64,000 nt of DNA from Carposina sasakii (Eukaryota > Arthropoda > Insecta > Lepidoptera > Carposinidae): positions 9,010,495 through 9,074,494 of the forward strand of contig CP053150.1 in NCBI GenBank assembly GCA_014607495.2, read 5' to 3'. Positions 1-11,400 of the stretch are shown in pieces; the stretch's first letter is position 1; every line of letters begins with the position of its first letter. Below the pieces are notes generated by a model. The model did no database searches, was not told where the DNA came from, and was given only the letters and a program-made list of their open reading frames with translations. A program made the position numbers and the translations under genes.

Positions 1-217
1 ACGCGTGTAGCAAGATTTTTTCACGAGAAATAATTAATATCTGTCTATGAAAAAACTAGCATAAACACTAGACACTATAAATGTCGCCCGATCAAGTAAT
101 AAAAAAAAACAAAAAAATTTACATCGTTTTCCAGCATTTTTTTTTGGCATATACTTACTTTATTTAATGTATGAAGTACGTACCCTTCGTTAAGAGTGGC
201 AACGAAAAAACATTCTG
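1..217 (-). mobile_element. Mariner-like MITE family A, copy cut by window edge
   Basis: Same family as the copies at 429-801, 2343-3194, 13725-14347, 37955-38313 and 47844-48232. Family members have termini TACAGGGTG and CACCCTGTA and sit in TA, as expected for Tc1/mariner-type elements. This copy is in minus orientation and starts inside the element. It is noncoding. Confidence 0.65.
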
Positions 218-428
218 TATAGTTTGTACCTATATCACAACATCGCAGTACAAAACTGGTTGCTTTGTCTACGTGACATGGTAAACGTACATCCTAGGGT
301 GGGTACTAGTGGGTAGGAGGAAAAGGTGAATACTAAATATAGCTAAAGGATTGCCTTAACAGCTTTTGCTATGAACATTTATTATAATAAACATCTTCTT
401 GCACGTATCCCATTTTATGAGGACAATA

Positions 429-801
429 CAGGGTGATTTTTGGTCGTCAACGTTCCCGAAAACTACGGAATCTCCTCATCATCACGATCATTTTTCTCCA
501 TGGAAGCATACCTGGGAAGTGTCTGGTTTCCAAAATATTAGGGTCCAAAGTTGAGTAAATAGACTGCGTTTTTCTGCATAAATGCACATAGACGCGCGTA
601 GCGGGATTTTTTCACGTCAAATCAATCAATATCTGTCTATAAAAAAACTAACATAAACACTACACACTATAAATTTCGCACGATCAAGGAATTAAATAAA
701 AAAAAAAAAAAAAATCCCAGCATTTTTTTGGCATAATCTTACTTTATTTGATGTATAGAGTATGTACCCTTCGTTAAAGGTGGCTACAAAAAAACATTCT
801 G
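429..801 (-). mobile_element. Mariner-like MITE family A
   Basis: A full-length copy of about 370 bp in minus orientation, starting CAGGGTGATTTTTGG and ending in a diverged CATTCTG terminus. Inside are the family landmarks: the GGTCGTCAACGTTCCC start, a CACGCGC-type segment, and the ACGTACCCTTCGTTA-like end. There is no transposase frame, so it is a nonautonomous copy. Confidence 0.65.
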
Positions 802-858
802 TATATAGCTTAGTTATAAACCTATACATGGTGTAACAAAAAGGGTATGTTAAGCGAA

Positions 859-1054
859 AAGCTACATAAATAGCCCACTGTAGAGAACCTATCCACAAAA
901 TTTGAGACTCGAATTCACATGTTTATTTTTCCCGATAGTATGGAGAATTTTTAAATATCTCAAGAATTTTCATACAATTTTGAAAAATAAACATGTGATT
1001 TCGTGTCTCAAATTTTGTGGATAGGTTCTCTACAGTGGGCTATTTACGTAGCTT
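859..1054. repeat. Foldback element, arms about 65-70 bp
   Basis: The segment AAGCTACATAAATAGCCC... at 859-930 is inverted at 982-1054 with few mismatches; both arms contain CTATCCACAAAATTTGAGAC or its complement. A diverged half-copy lies at 17935-18060. No TSD was resolved. It is probably a MITE of the GGGTGTAA-ended type. Confidence 0.6.
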
Positions 1055-1179
1055 ATACTCTGTATAGTTTCTTTCAAAGCTCGTATTTGGCGTTTGTTTT
1101 ACGGCCAATGCTTGTCTGTCTGACGCCAACCATCCTTGGGTATAGGTAACTGACAATTTTATTTTAGAGTATTAAATTC

Positions 1180-1270
1180 CTACCTACATGAAATAAACTC
1201 ATCGGTACAGTGGTATCGAACCTACGCCTTTCGACTGGAATGCGCATGTAACTTACTACCTATGTTGTAA
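1180..1270 (-). repeat. Fragment of tRNA-derived SINE family S2
   Basis: The minus strand reads a box-B-like GGTTCGATACC followed by a segment like the body of the S2 copies (TTTATTTCATGTA). It is truncated and diverged, and recognisable only by comparison with 36862-37201, 54739-55082 and 57853-58198. Confidence 0.45.
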
Positions 1271-1494
1271 AAAAGCCAGGAATTGGTTCACTCGTTATTA
1301 TATCACTAAACAGAGCATAAGTGACAGACTGGCAAATATCGAAAGTCCGACTGGCTTTATCTACAGGCCATGATTGTAAAGAGAAAAGCACTGAATCACG
1401 GGGAAAATTTTACGGAAAGTGATATTTGATAATCTAATTTCTCATTATATTGTCTTACTTTTATCTCACTCGGATGAAGAATTTTTTCATTTTC

Positions 1495-2155
1495 AACCGA
1501 CTTAAAAAAAAGAGAGGTTATCAATTCGTCTGTATGTTTTTTATTTTTTTTTTTTATGTGTGTTACCTCAGAACTCCGTCATTTATGAACCAATTTCAAT
1601 TTTTTTTATAGTTTGTCTGATCTGATGATAGGATCTTGGAGAAATCGAGGACAATCCTCAAATATTGTAGGCACATGTAGTCTGTTTTTATACTTGTACT
1701 GAGCGTTTTGATCACCTACATATGAAACATAACATCTGATGATGGAATCTCTAAGGAATCTAGGGATATCCTCAAATATAAAAGGCACGAGTAGTCCGTT
1801 TTTAGATTTATATATAGAATTTTGGTCAGCTACACATAATATAAAGGAAACGAGGGTCTGATGATGGAGCCGCCGAAAAACAGATAGTGGAACTTTTTAG
1901 TAACAAAATCCCCCTATGGCAGGGGGGGGGCCTACGTCCAGTAGTGGACTGCAATAGGCTTATGAACATGAAGATAATTGTGTTAAGTGGTGAAATTATA
2001 TTTTGCGTTAAGCCGTGTCCGAAGTAAGATGGTTATAGAGGAAGAGGTAGACATGAGAATAACGAGATGACGGATAATAGGGAAGAAAAGTACCTACATA
2101 TTGCACCGACCCTAAATGATTGGGAACAGGGCAGGAAGAAGGAGTGTAATGTAAT
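1495..2155 (+). repeat. LINE-like dispersed repeat, family P
   Basis: About 660 bp, closely similar to 32872-33565. It starts with a CCGACTTAAAA...GAGAGGTTATCAATTCG segment and includes GTCCAGTAGTGGACTGCAATAGGC, a tail motif shared with the insertion at 26237-26518. It ends in a segment whose translation (DW-QG/A-RKK type) recalls the 3' end of non-LTR reverse transcriptase ORFs. No intact ORF remains. Confidence 0.5.
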
Positions 2156-2189
2156 GTAATGTCGCTTACGCTCTTTTAGTTTAAGCCTT

Positions 2190-2340
2190 ATCCCCGCTCA
2201 TATTTGTATAGAAATAAACTTCCCTCAGCCGGCCTCCGGCTATGAACGTTTTAGATTTTATTATTGAGCAATGCGTCGCCGTAAGATTAGCCTCCCCTCA
2301 TATTTATATGGAAATAAACTTCCCTCAGTCAGCCTCCGGC
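2190..2340 (+). repeat. Tandem duplication, second unit split by family A insertion
   Basis: A roughly 105-bp unit (CTCATATTT...AAATAAACTTCCCTCAG..GCCTCCGGCTA) occurs twice. Its continuation (ATTTTATTATTGAGCAATGC) follows directly in the first unit, but in the second only after the element at 2343-3194, from about 3203. The first unit is therefore an empty-site copy of the insertion point. Confidence 0.6.
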
Positions 2341-2342
2341 TA

Positions 2343-3194
2343 TACAGGATGTTTTTTCGTTGCCACCTTTAACGAAGGTTACGTACTCTATACATCAATT
2401 AAAGTAAGTTTATGACAAAAAAAATAGTGGGAAATATATTTTTTTTTAAATAGTTTATCTCGAAGGAAAGGCAAGGGAACTAAGCCCATACAGCCATTGT
2501 CTTTAGTAAATGATTTCTGAATTTATGATGGATGGATTTATGATATGATGGATGATGATGATGAATGGAAACGTCGGGAAAATCCTCAAGAACAAGTGTA
2601 AAATTTGTGAAAATGAAAAATAATTGCAGAAACAACTTACATGAGCCCATGAAGAGATGGTATTCAGACTAAAGTTTTACTCAGCTTACCTGCGTATAAA
2701 ACCATGCATACGCACTAGATTCACATCACAAGCAAACAAAATATAACTTATCTACCAGAAAACATCACTTTACGGACACATGCAAGCCATTTACAAATTA
2801 ATTTTGATTTTCACAAGAAAATTACACCAGCACCCTTCCAGCTTTTCCCGCCGAATCGGTGGGAAATAATGTAATTTTTTTAGATTATTTTTTTATTACT
2901 TGATCGGGCGAAAGTTATAGTGTCCAGTGTTTATGCTAGTTTTTTCATAGATATTAATTATTAATAATTACTTTATTAATAATTTTATAATATTAATTAT
3001 TTCTCGTAAAAAAATCTTGCTACACGCGTCAATATGCATTTATGCAGAAAAACGCAGTCTATTTACTAAACTTTGAACCCTAATATTTTGGAAACCAGAC
3101 ACTTCCCAGGTATGCTTCAATGGAGAAAAATGATCGTGACGATGAGGAGATTCCGTAGTTTTCGGGAACGTTGACGACCAAAAATCACCCGGTA
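2343..3194 (+). mobile_element. Mariner-like MITE family A, with a nested insertion
   Basis: The element runs from TACAGGATG to CACCCGGTA between TA dinucleotides at 2341-2342 and 3195-3196. The left part (2343-2435) and right part (2859-3194) are separated by about 430 bp that begin and end at a 9-bp direct repeat GTGGGAAAT (2427-2435 and 2859-2867). This suggests a younger insertion with a target duplication. The insert is noncoding and I do not recognise it. Confidence 0.6.
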
Positions 3195-3810
3195 TATGAT
3201 CGTTTTGGATTTTATTATCTAGCAATGCGTCGCCTTAATAATGGGTACCTAGTTAAAATTGAACCGCACATTAGACTATAGCCTGTACCGAGATAACCGG
3301 AAGATAAGAAACCGGTTGTTTTTATTAGTGACGTCAGAGACACCAAGTGACCCTGGTGATCCCTGACATATGGACGCCCGTAAAGGGTTACTGCAGGCAG
3401 ATGCACTGCAAAATGCATTATCTAAAGAAGGGTTAACCGCAGGCTCTAGCCAAAAAGCAAATAAGAAAGCATTTTATGCATTAAGCTTCGATATGAGTAA
3501 TTAACGCAAGGTGTGGCACCACCCACAACATACTATAATAAAAAACCTAGCTACATACACTTAGCATACTCAGCAACCGCGCGTGCGCACCTATGACTTC
3601 AAGCATAACTGTTCAACAACAAAATCAGCTCAGTACCTACAGGTAGGCAAATGTGAACTTTTATGTTTTTATACGAAATTGTTTATACATTTTATTATAA
3701 CTTTATTTAAATGCGTAAATAAAAGAGATGAGGAAAAAAAGCTGCTATGAATAACTTTGTGGATGGATAGGCACGAGTATAATTTTTTTCATTATGCGAA
3801 ATGTTTTTCT

Positions 3811-4095
3811 ATATGGGTGTAAAAAGACAACTTTGTTCTTTTAATACCTCGTATTTTTTGTAAATCCATCTGGAAACAGGTAACAAACAATAACAAACAT
3901 TTCTTTTAAAGACACCACATTAATATTTAAAAATGTTAGTTTTGTGTGGGTACATTTGTCAATCGAATTGCTTGTAATAAAAAGAGATTTAAAAAAAATG
4001 CGTTTCCCAGGGTTGGTTCCATAGAAAAAAATTATCGTTACGTTACAAAGAATACGAGGTATTAAAATAACAACGTTGTCTTTTTACACCCTGTA
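3811..4095. mobile_element. MITE with about 40-bp terminal inverted repeats
   Basis: GGGTGTAAAAAGACAACTTTG at the left (from 3815) is inverted at the right end (CTTTTTACACCCTGTA, to 4095). Both arms include AATACCTCGTATT or its complement. About 280 bp, noncoding. Confidence 0.6.
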
Positions 4096-4452
4096 TTTCA
4101 TGTTTGTATCTTCCTGCCAATGACGCAGTGTTAGCACAGTAGATATCTTGTCTTGTAGATAACTATTTCAAATACATCTCATTCGGCAAATAGACCAAGA
4201 TAGTGAAATAGATTCTCTTATAGTACATCATCATATCATAAAACTATGTCGCTGCCCGCGCTGTCTATCTGTCCCTATGTATGTTTAGATCTATAAGGAT
4301 CTTTAACCACGCAACGGATTTTGTTGCGTTTTTTAAATATACATATAGGGTATGTATATAACTAGGGATCCGCCCTGGCTTCACACCGGGTGTAATATGT
4401 CCCTTACACGCGGACGAAGTCGTGACCGGCATCTAAGGCCCACTTGCAGGAA

Positions 4453-4756
4453 TCTTATACATATAATAAAAATGTAAAGGATGGCTGTCTGTACATGGAA
4501 GATATATGAGAAAAAATATTATAGGAGACCTTTATCAACGTAATAGTACCCAAAACAATGATTTTTGGAATTTTTGTCTGTTTGTCTGTGCGTTTGTGCA
4601 CGCTAATTTCAGTAACGGCTGAACCGATTTCGATGCAGTTTTCAGGAATATATTGTGACAGCCCACTTACACACATAGGCTACTTTTTATCCCGGATAAT
4701 TTCGACATTTTGTTTTTTCTGTAGTCCACGCGGACGGAGTCGCGGGCGTCCACTAG
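4453..4756 (+). mobile_element. Helitron-like nonautonomous element, copy 1
   Basis: Starts TCTTATACATATAATAAAA after an A and ends GGGCGTCCACTAG before a T. Just before the CTAG end a GGACG/CGTCC stem can form. The A|TC...CTAG|T arrangement, subterminal hairpin and lack of a TSD are the hallmarks of Helitrons. Further copies are at 9533-9640, 18075-18400, 22204-22540, 40435-40670 (variant) and 54148-54467. It has no Rep/helicase coding sequence. Confidence 0.55.
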
Positions 4757-6120
4757 TGCTAAATATAGATTAAAGTACCTAGTAATGATGTCTTGCTTTT
4801 CTTGACATTAACAGAAAGGGCTGTCATATATGCTAATTCTCCATTTACTTATATCTAGATTTAAGTACATATGACTGGCATAGAACTTCTAATCATCGAT
4901 TAGAAGACGCACGTCGCAACCATTGGGCTATCTCCACATGGGATGGATTTGCCATTTATTTGATTAGCTTAAAGATCATAGGAAACATCGCTGGATGTGA
5001 ATCAGGGCTTACATGAGTACCAACTGAACAGTGAATGCAATTATTAGAGATAAGAGAATCATGTGGTTATTATTTTATTAGGTTAATTAAAATCTATGAC
5101 GCACGAAACAAATTGGAATTCAACATAAACATTAATTATATTCAAATATTTTTGGACATTAAATAGTTACCTCCATCAATGAGGTAAAGGTCATTCAAAG
5201 TGTAGCAGGTAGGTACCACTACCTATACTTAGTACCAAAAAGTAATTTATTTTTTACATTTAGTTAGTCCCAATGATAGCACATTAGGTATAATAAGAAC
5301 AGTTGACCTGATTATGGAAGTGAAACTAATAAGGTCGCTTATAGTTTTCAGTTGTACATGTTATTTATGTTAGATATCAAAGTTCATGAAAATAACTTCA
5401 GCTGTTTGACACACTATGGTACCGATTACGCTGATATTTAATAACCAGACATTTGCGATAAGGCTTGACGTGAATCAGGCAGCCGGCCATAAAACAAACG
5501 CTAAATCCTTGACAATAGTGTTTCAAAAGTACCTATATTACGCCAATCGAATAAATAAAGGTGATGATTGACTTTTGCGATAAACTGCAATTTTTCCATT
5601 ACCGTAATTTTGGTAAAATTTCAACCATGAGAAGTCCACTGCTGAACATAGACTTCCCGCCAACACCTCCACTTCGACCACTTTAGGCAGAGCACCAAGG
5701 GCCGATAGAACCACATAGTGCCACTTCTGACCAATTTTGAGGGTATAGTTGAGATGTACAATCTAAACTAATATAAAATAAGTACAATTATCAAAATTAC
5801 ATATGTATGTATTGTAAGTAAGTAGAGTCATTTGGTAGTAGGTATACTTAGAGACAGATGGTGTTATTACAAAAGAGCGCCTAAAGTTAGACTTGATTTA
5901 AATATGATATTTGACAGCAAAACGTATGGCATATCTGCCAAATTTAGGGCACGTTTAGCTTAAACAATGTTTAAATTCTTTTATAATAACACGGAGAATG
6001 TTTACTGGCCACTCTACCTAAAATACGACCCACCCAAACGACGTCGATAAACGAATATCAGATAAAATCACGGTAATAAAGAGCGAAGAAAATACACCAA
6101 ACCTAATATTATGCGAATAC

Positions 6121-7516
6121 ACAGGGTGTGGGTTGGGGGTGTGACAGCCAGGCAAATACTGAAATGCTGAACAAGTACTATTGTGTTGAGCTACACGAAA
6201 GTGTTATTTATTACTCGCAGGAAATGTATTTTTACCCGACTGCGCGACGCAAAGGAGTGGTATTGTGTTTAACAGCCTATGTATGTATGTATGTTCCTTT
6301 GAAGCACTACACAGACCAAACGCCTCGGCCGATTTTTATGATTCATACGTCAATCGATTCCTCTTACTCCGGGGAGTGTCACTAAAGACATGACGTTAGT
6401 AAAAATCTAATATGGCGACTACTGGATGCCATTTTGTGAAAATGAAAAAAATTAAAGTCGACAAACTATAGGTATATCGAGTGGGGTATCGTTGAATAGG
6501 TATTTAAAATTCATTATTAGGTTTCTCTCAACATTTTTCTACCGATTCGACCAATCGTTTAGGATCTATATCGATTGAAAGTTGCGTAAAAACCATTCTC
6601 ACATATAAGTTTTTAGACAGCAGCAAGACGAAAACTTCTTGCTGCCGAGCATGTTTCTTGAAGCGTACTAGTAGCTAGGTACTCATAACAAAAAAGTATA
6701 AAATAAAAAAACACAATTTAAAAAATCCAAAAACCCGACTGCTTAAAAAAGAACCAAATAATGTACATAACAAAAAAACCGAAAAGAAAAAAAACAAGCG
6801 CTTAGATGTCCGGTGGTCTAGAATTCTATAATATTATTATGGAATAAATACTATTGAAGAACATAAAATATTTTCTAATGATCGTAACATAACAACTGAA
6901 CAGTCGGGATCCATTATTGACAGTCAAGCTAATATTTCAATGGATCCTTGCTTTCCTAGAAATCATCATTAGAAAATATTTTATGTTCTTCAATAGTATT
7001 CATTCCATAATAATATTATAGAATTCTAGACCACCGGACATCTAAGTGCTTGTTTTTTTTTGTTTTCAGTTTTTTTATTATGTACATTATTTAGTTCTTT
7101 TTTAAGCAGTCGGGTTTTGGATTTTTTATTAATTTGATTGATCAGTAATTTTTGCTCTCCGCGCCAATTGTATCGGGCGATCCTGTGACTAATTAAATGG
7201 GCTTATTGGGTATTGTGTGACACATTGCTGTTTTTTGGATCACTTGTGTGACTCTCCATTAGGGTTGATCTGTTATTTGAACTTTTTTAAAAGGCAACTT
7301 TTTCATTGAAAATCATCTTTTGGTTAAAAGTAAATTTTAAGTCATTATCTGAGGCCTAATTAAACGAACAAAAATATTTTTTTTTTCATGAAAATATGAA
7401 AAAAATGACGGAAAATTTAGGAACTTTCCTGCTAAAATGTTCAGTGTATTCCGCCTCAGAATCATGGTCTGAAGTCGTGGTATTAATATTTGCCTGGCTG
7501 TCACAAACACCCTGTA
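6121..7516. mobile_element. TIR-bounded element containing a nested hairpin element
   Basis: The left end (ACAGGGTG...GTGTGACAGCCAGGCAAAT) is inverted at the right end (ATTTGCCTGGCTGTCACA...CACCCTGT), giving TIRs of about 35 bp around 1.4 kb. Inside, from about 6237, is a second repeat (CCCGACTGCGCGACGCAAAG) that recurs at 10368-11400. Short ORFs over the ends translate the TIRs themselves and are not genes. Confidence 0.55.
6721..7126. repeat. Long hairpin, arms about 160 bp
   Basis: The left arm 6721-6883 is the reverse complement of 6965-7126 with few differences; both contain CTAGAATTCTATAATATTATTATGG or its complement and the outer CCCGACTGC motif. The 80-base loop has its own 9-bp pair, GGATCCATT and AATGGATCC. 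A diverged half of the right arm is at 11300-11400. Confidence 0.65.
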
Positions 7517-8249
7517 TTATAAATGCGAAAGTAAGATTGTTTGTTTGTTCGTTGCCGGTCCGCACTTTATTAATTCCGCGCAACAGAAAAAATTCAAACC
7601 TTTTCATTCCGCGACTGTTCTACTCATACTCGTATCTATGAACGTACAAACTAACGTACCTACAAAGATTGATAGAACACTCTTGATATAATGCTCACCA
7701 CGAAATATCTCATGAGTGAGTGTGTTTTATCTATCAAAAATACATAAATGTTTGTAGCAAAATTATGAAATATTTTCGAAATTACTCATTTAACCCCATA
7801 GCGGTGAGTAATGTGATATTGTAAAATGTTTGACGCATATTTGCACAGCTGCTGTGGAGATTATAGGCTATTTAAATGAATGGCAAAACCAGTGAAAGTG
7901 TCACAGACGTATTAATATCTATAGGTACCTATAAATCATGGAGTTATAATTGAAATGAAGTTTACGTCTCCAAAAGTCCAAACGTGTCTTCTATATCTCT
8001 GTATAACCTATATGATTCTTCTCAAGTTTTAATTGATTTAATTTACCAATATCTCCACACCAAGAAGTACCAAAACTATTTACATAATCCGAAACAAACT
8101 TTTCCTAAAATTCCATTTCTTGTTTACGTAGAGCTACATACAAAGCTTAATTAGGCTAAATATACCTAGTGTAATGCGGTTTTTGTATAGTATTCATGAC
8201 GGCTAAGGAAAATCATAGTAACATACCTATGAAACATGAAAAAACTTAC

Positions 8250-8483
8250 AGTTTTAGAACTAATATGATCATCCTGCGCACACAACACATGGGTCTCCCA
8301 TCGCCTCAGGAATTTAGCGGCAAGGATCTTGTCCACGACTGTCCTGGTGTGTTGGAAGCTGCAGATCCTGAGGGCGCCTTCGGTGGCCAGCTTGTACCGA
8401 GGCCCCGGAGGCGGCACTGGACCCCCGGTTTGGCTGGTGCTTTCGAGACCGGCGTTGTCGGCGCAGCATTCTGGACTTGAGCC
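8250..8483 (-). CDS. CMIP: CMIP homologue exon 2, PH-like region
   Basis: Acceptor TTTCTTTCTCAACAG before 8483 and donor ACT|GTAAGT after 8250; 78 codons, phase 0 at both ends. About 30 variable residues (Cys/Ser then Pro-rich) precede the conserved block that starts with RYKL and runs through KFLRRWETH. This block matches the start of the PH-like domain of CMIP. On the opposite strand and in the other frames there are only shadow ORFs. Confidence 0.8.
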
Positions 8484-11400
8484 CTGTTGAGAAAGAAAAA
8501 TATATATATGCTCTTCGGGTTTCTGGGTTAGTGACTGACAATGCACAGCCGAATCTATTAGAGGTAGAAAACTTTGTATGTTTGCTGAGGAGAGGATTGC
8601 GGGTGACCGCAACTTTTTACGAAAATTACGGAATATGATTTCTAACTCATTGTGCCTATTTTACATATCGGAAATACAGAATATAGGTAGGTAAAGAACC
8701 ATTTTAAAAAATCATATTTAAAACATAAAGCAGAGTGTGTATGAATAATGAATATCAATTTGAAAAATTATCCATCTCATCATGTATTGTGAACTGTGGG
8801 ATTTTATTAAATCAGGTGTCAAGGCAACAATTTTTATAGACAGAAAATCAAATCATAAAAAATTGTCAGTTCAGTAAATTAACAAATACGACATTTTTAT
8901 TTAATTTAATCTTCACGAAAGGTTGAAAGTAATATGAGTATCCTCGTATGCCATGAAAAAATAAGTAAAAGGCATCGCAGTATAGGGCCAGTTTATAACA
9001 TTTCACTAAAAATCATTTTGTCACAAAGCTGTTTTAGAACAACCTTTGGCTTAATAATAAAAAATATATGTCTAAAATAAAAAAGGAACCAAGTTACATA
9101 GCTAATTTAGTTACAAATGTGTTGCACGATCACCATTCATTGACGTCAGTAGCGGCCTTGTAAAGCAAACACCATTTTGATATTTACGTATTGAAATTCT
9201 CTTTTTCTTGAGCCACCATATGGACCCCTTGCAGGGATAAATATTTAGAGTAGATAATGTTGCCAAAATAATAGTGTTGTGTTGTTCCCACTTTTTATAG
9301 ATCACAGACGTCCGTCTGCATGCGCATTTTCGAACTTAATTAAAACCATAAAAGCTGGCTGACTGTTAGTCCGTTGATCAAGTTATCAAGAAAATACTAA
9401 GTATTTAGATCCATTCAGGTCGTATTGTCATTCGTTATCGTAACATAATGTAATTTAAGCAACGAAAATAGCTAATTTTTTAAAAAGATACCTAAATAAT
9501 GTCCTTTAGTATTTCGTGCGCATTATATACCACTAGTGGACGCCCGCGACTTCGTCCGCGTGGACTGCAGAAAAAACAAAATGTCGAAATTATCCAGGAT
9601 AAAAATATTTTCCCAGGATAAAAAGTAGCATCCATACTTACAAACATATACATAGTAGGATTTTACCCATCATGCCAGTCTATGTACAGCATTTAGGTAT
9701 ACTTACATACTTAAATGCGTCTACATCAACATATCCTTAGATAGAGTACATACATATAGTAATTAATTAAGTATTTTTGGGTCAATTATAGAAGAAGTTA
9801 TTTTATTTTATTTATTAAATTAGAAAGCCAACATAATACATAACAGTTCCGTTAAGATACAAGTTGGATAGGAGCACACGATAATATTATGTATCACAAT
9901 TACAGGCTAGCACAACTTTTACAATAAATGTAAAAAGTAAAACTATTTAACCATTATTTAAGCAATGAAGTTAATTTTATAGCGAGGTATATTTAGTTCC
10001 CCTAATTGCTGTTCCAATTTTAGCCGATAGTCGGCAAAGGTTTTGTTAGGTGTTTCATTCTGAAACTTGTAAACTAGGTCATTTCCTTGCGTTTCATGGG
10101 ATCTGATGTTAGATATTAAAATACGAACACCTGTCTAGAATCTTGATTTATTAGGTACATTATAGAAATAAGATATACCTATAAGTATATATTTCAATAT
10201 GATGGATTACTCACTCGTACATTTAAGTGAACATTTTACTTTAATAATATTTGATGAGTTGGCATTTAATTAGATACCTACGTATGTTATTTTGGAGCAA
10301 AACCTGCTCCATGTGTGTTATTTTGGGCAGAACTTGCTTCGTGTATCTATGTATTATTATCTTTACCCGACTGCGCGACGCAAAGGAGTGGTATTGTGTT
10401 TAACAGCCTATGTATGTATGTTTCCTTGAAGCACTATACAGACCAAACGCCTGGGCCGATTTTTATGATTCACACATCAATCGATATTTCACTAAAGACA
10501 TGACGTTAGTGAAAATTCAATATGGCGAATGCTGGACGCCATATTGTGAAAATGAAAAAAAAAAAGTTAACAAACTATATCGAGTGGGGTATCGTTGAAT
10601 AGGTATTTAAAAATATTTTTTAGTTTTTTCTAAACTTTTTTCGATTCGACTTACCGTTTAGGATCTAAATCGATTTAAAGTTGCGTGACAACCATTCTCA
10701 CATTTTGTGATGTAGATTGCTCATTGGAAAATCCAGTCTAATAAATAGCTAGTAGGTATCACTAACGTGACCAGATGTCCCGTTTTGGTTATGTTAAGAA
10801 CGGAGAGAGATAGACCTGATTAAAATTAGGTTTAGGTTTAAGTGTGACGGAATTGACCCTAGCATCAACTTTATTTTTCAGATAGGCTATCTGACGTTTG
10901 TAAAAATGGTCTCCTTATTACCTAACTAGCAAAAGCAAAGCGATAGCGAATATTGTACAAAAATCGCTGATTGCTTGTCAAATTCGTATTACGTAAAACG
11001 AATTTCAAAGGAACTTTGACATTTCAAGGCAAATACTGTACAATGTTCGCTGTCGCTTTCTTCGGCTTTGCTATTGCAAATTAGGTAATCAGGGGGCCGT
11101 TTTACAGTTACCTGTCCCGGTGTTCCCGAGATGGACTGCGGGTCGCAAAATTGTCCCGTTTTCAGAGACTGCCCGAAGATTTGAGTACTTAGTAGACGCC
11201 GGCCACTTTTTAACAATAAATAAATAAAGTTTTGCAATAAATTACGCCATTTCATAAAAAAAAAAATTGTGCGCCAATTTTATTTTAGCCGCTATTTCTA
11301 GATCACCGGACATCTAAGTGCTTGTTTTTAACTTTTTAGTTTTTTCTATGATGTAGGTACATAGTTTTGTTTACTATTTACGCATTCGGGTTTTTTGTTT

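Larger units (their letters stand above)
1..8249. other. Downstream CMIP intron or flank, repeat-dense, no exon seen
   Basis: No reading frame on either strand resembles the expected continuation of CMIP. The stretch is mostly transposon-derived: three copies of a CAGGGTG-ended mariner-like element, foldbacks at 859-1054 and 3811-4095, a Helitron-like copy at 4453-4756, and a nested TIR/hairpin structure at 6121-7516. Parts of 5.0-6.1 kb and 7.6-8.2 kb look unique but noncoding; 5640-5755 is a small fragment of a common lepidopteran repeat. Confidence 0.6.
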
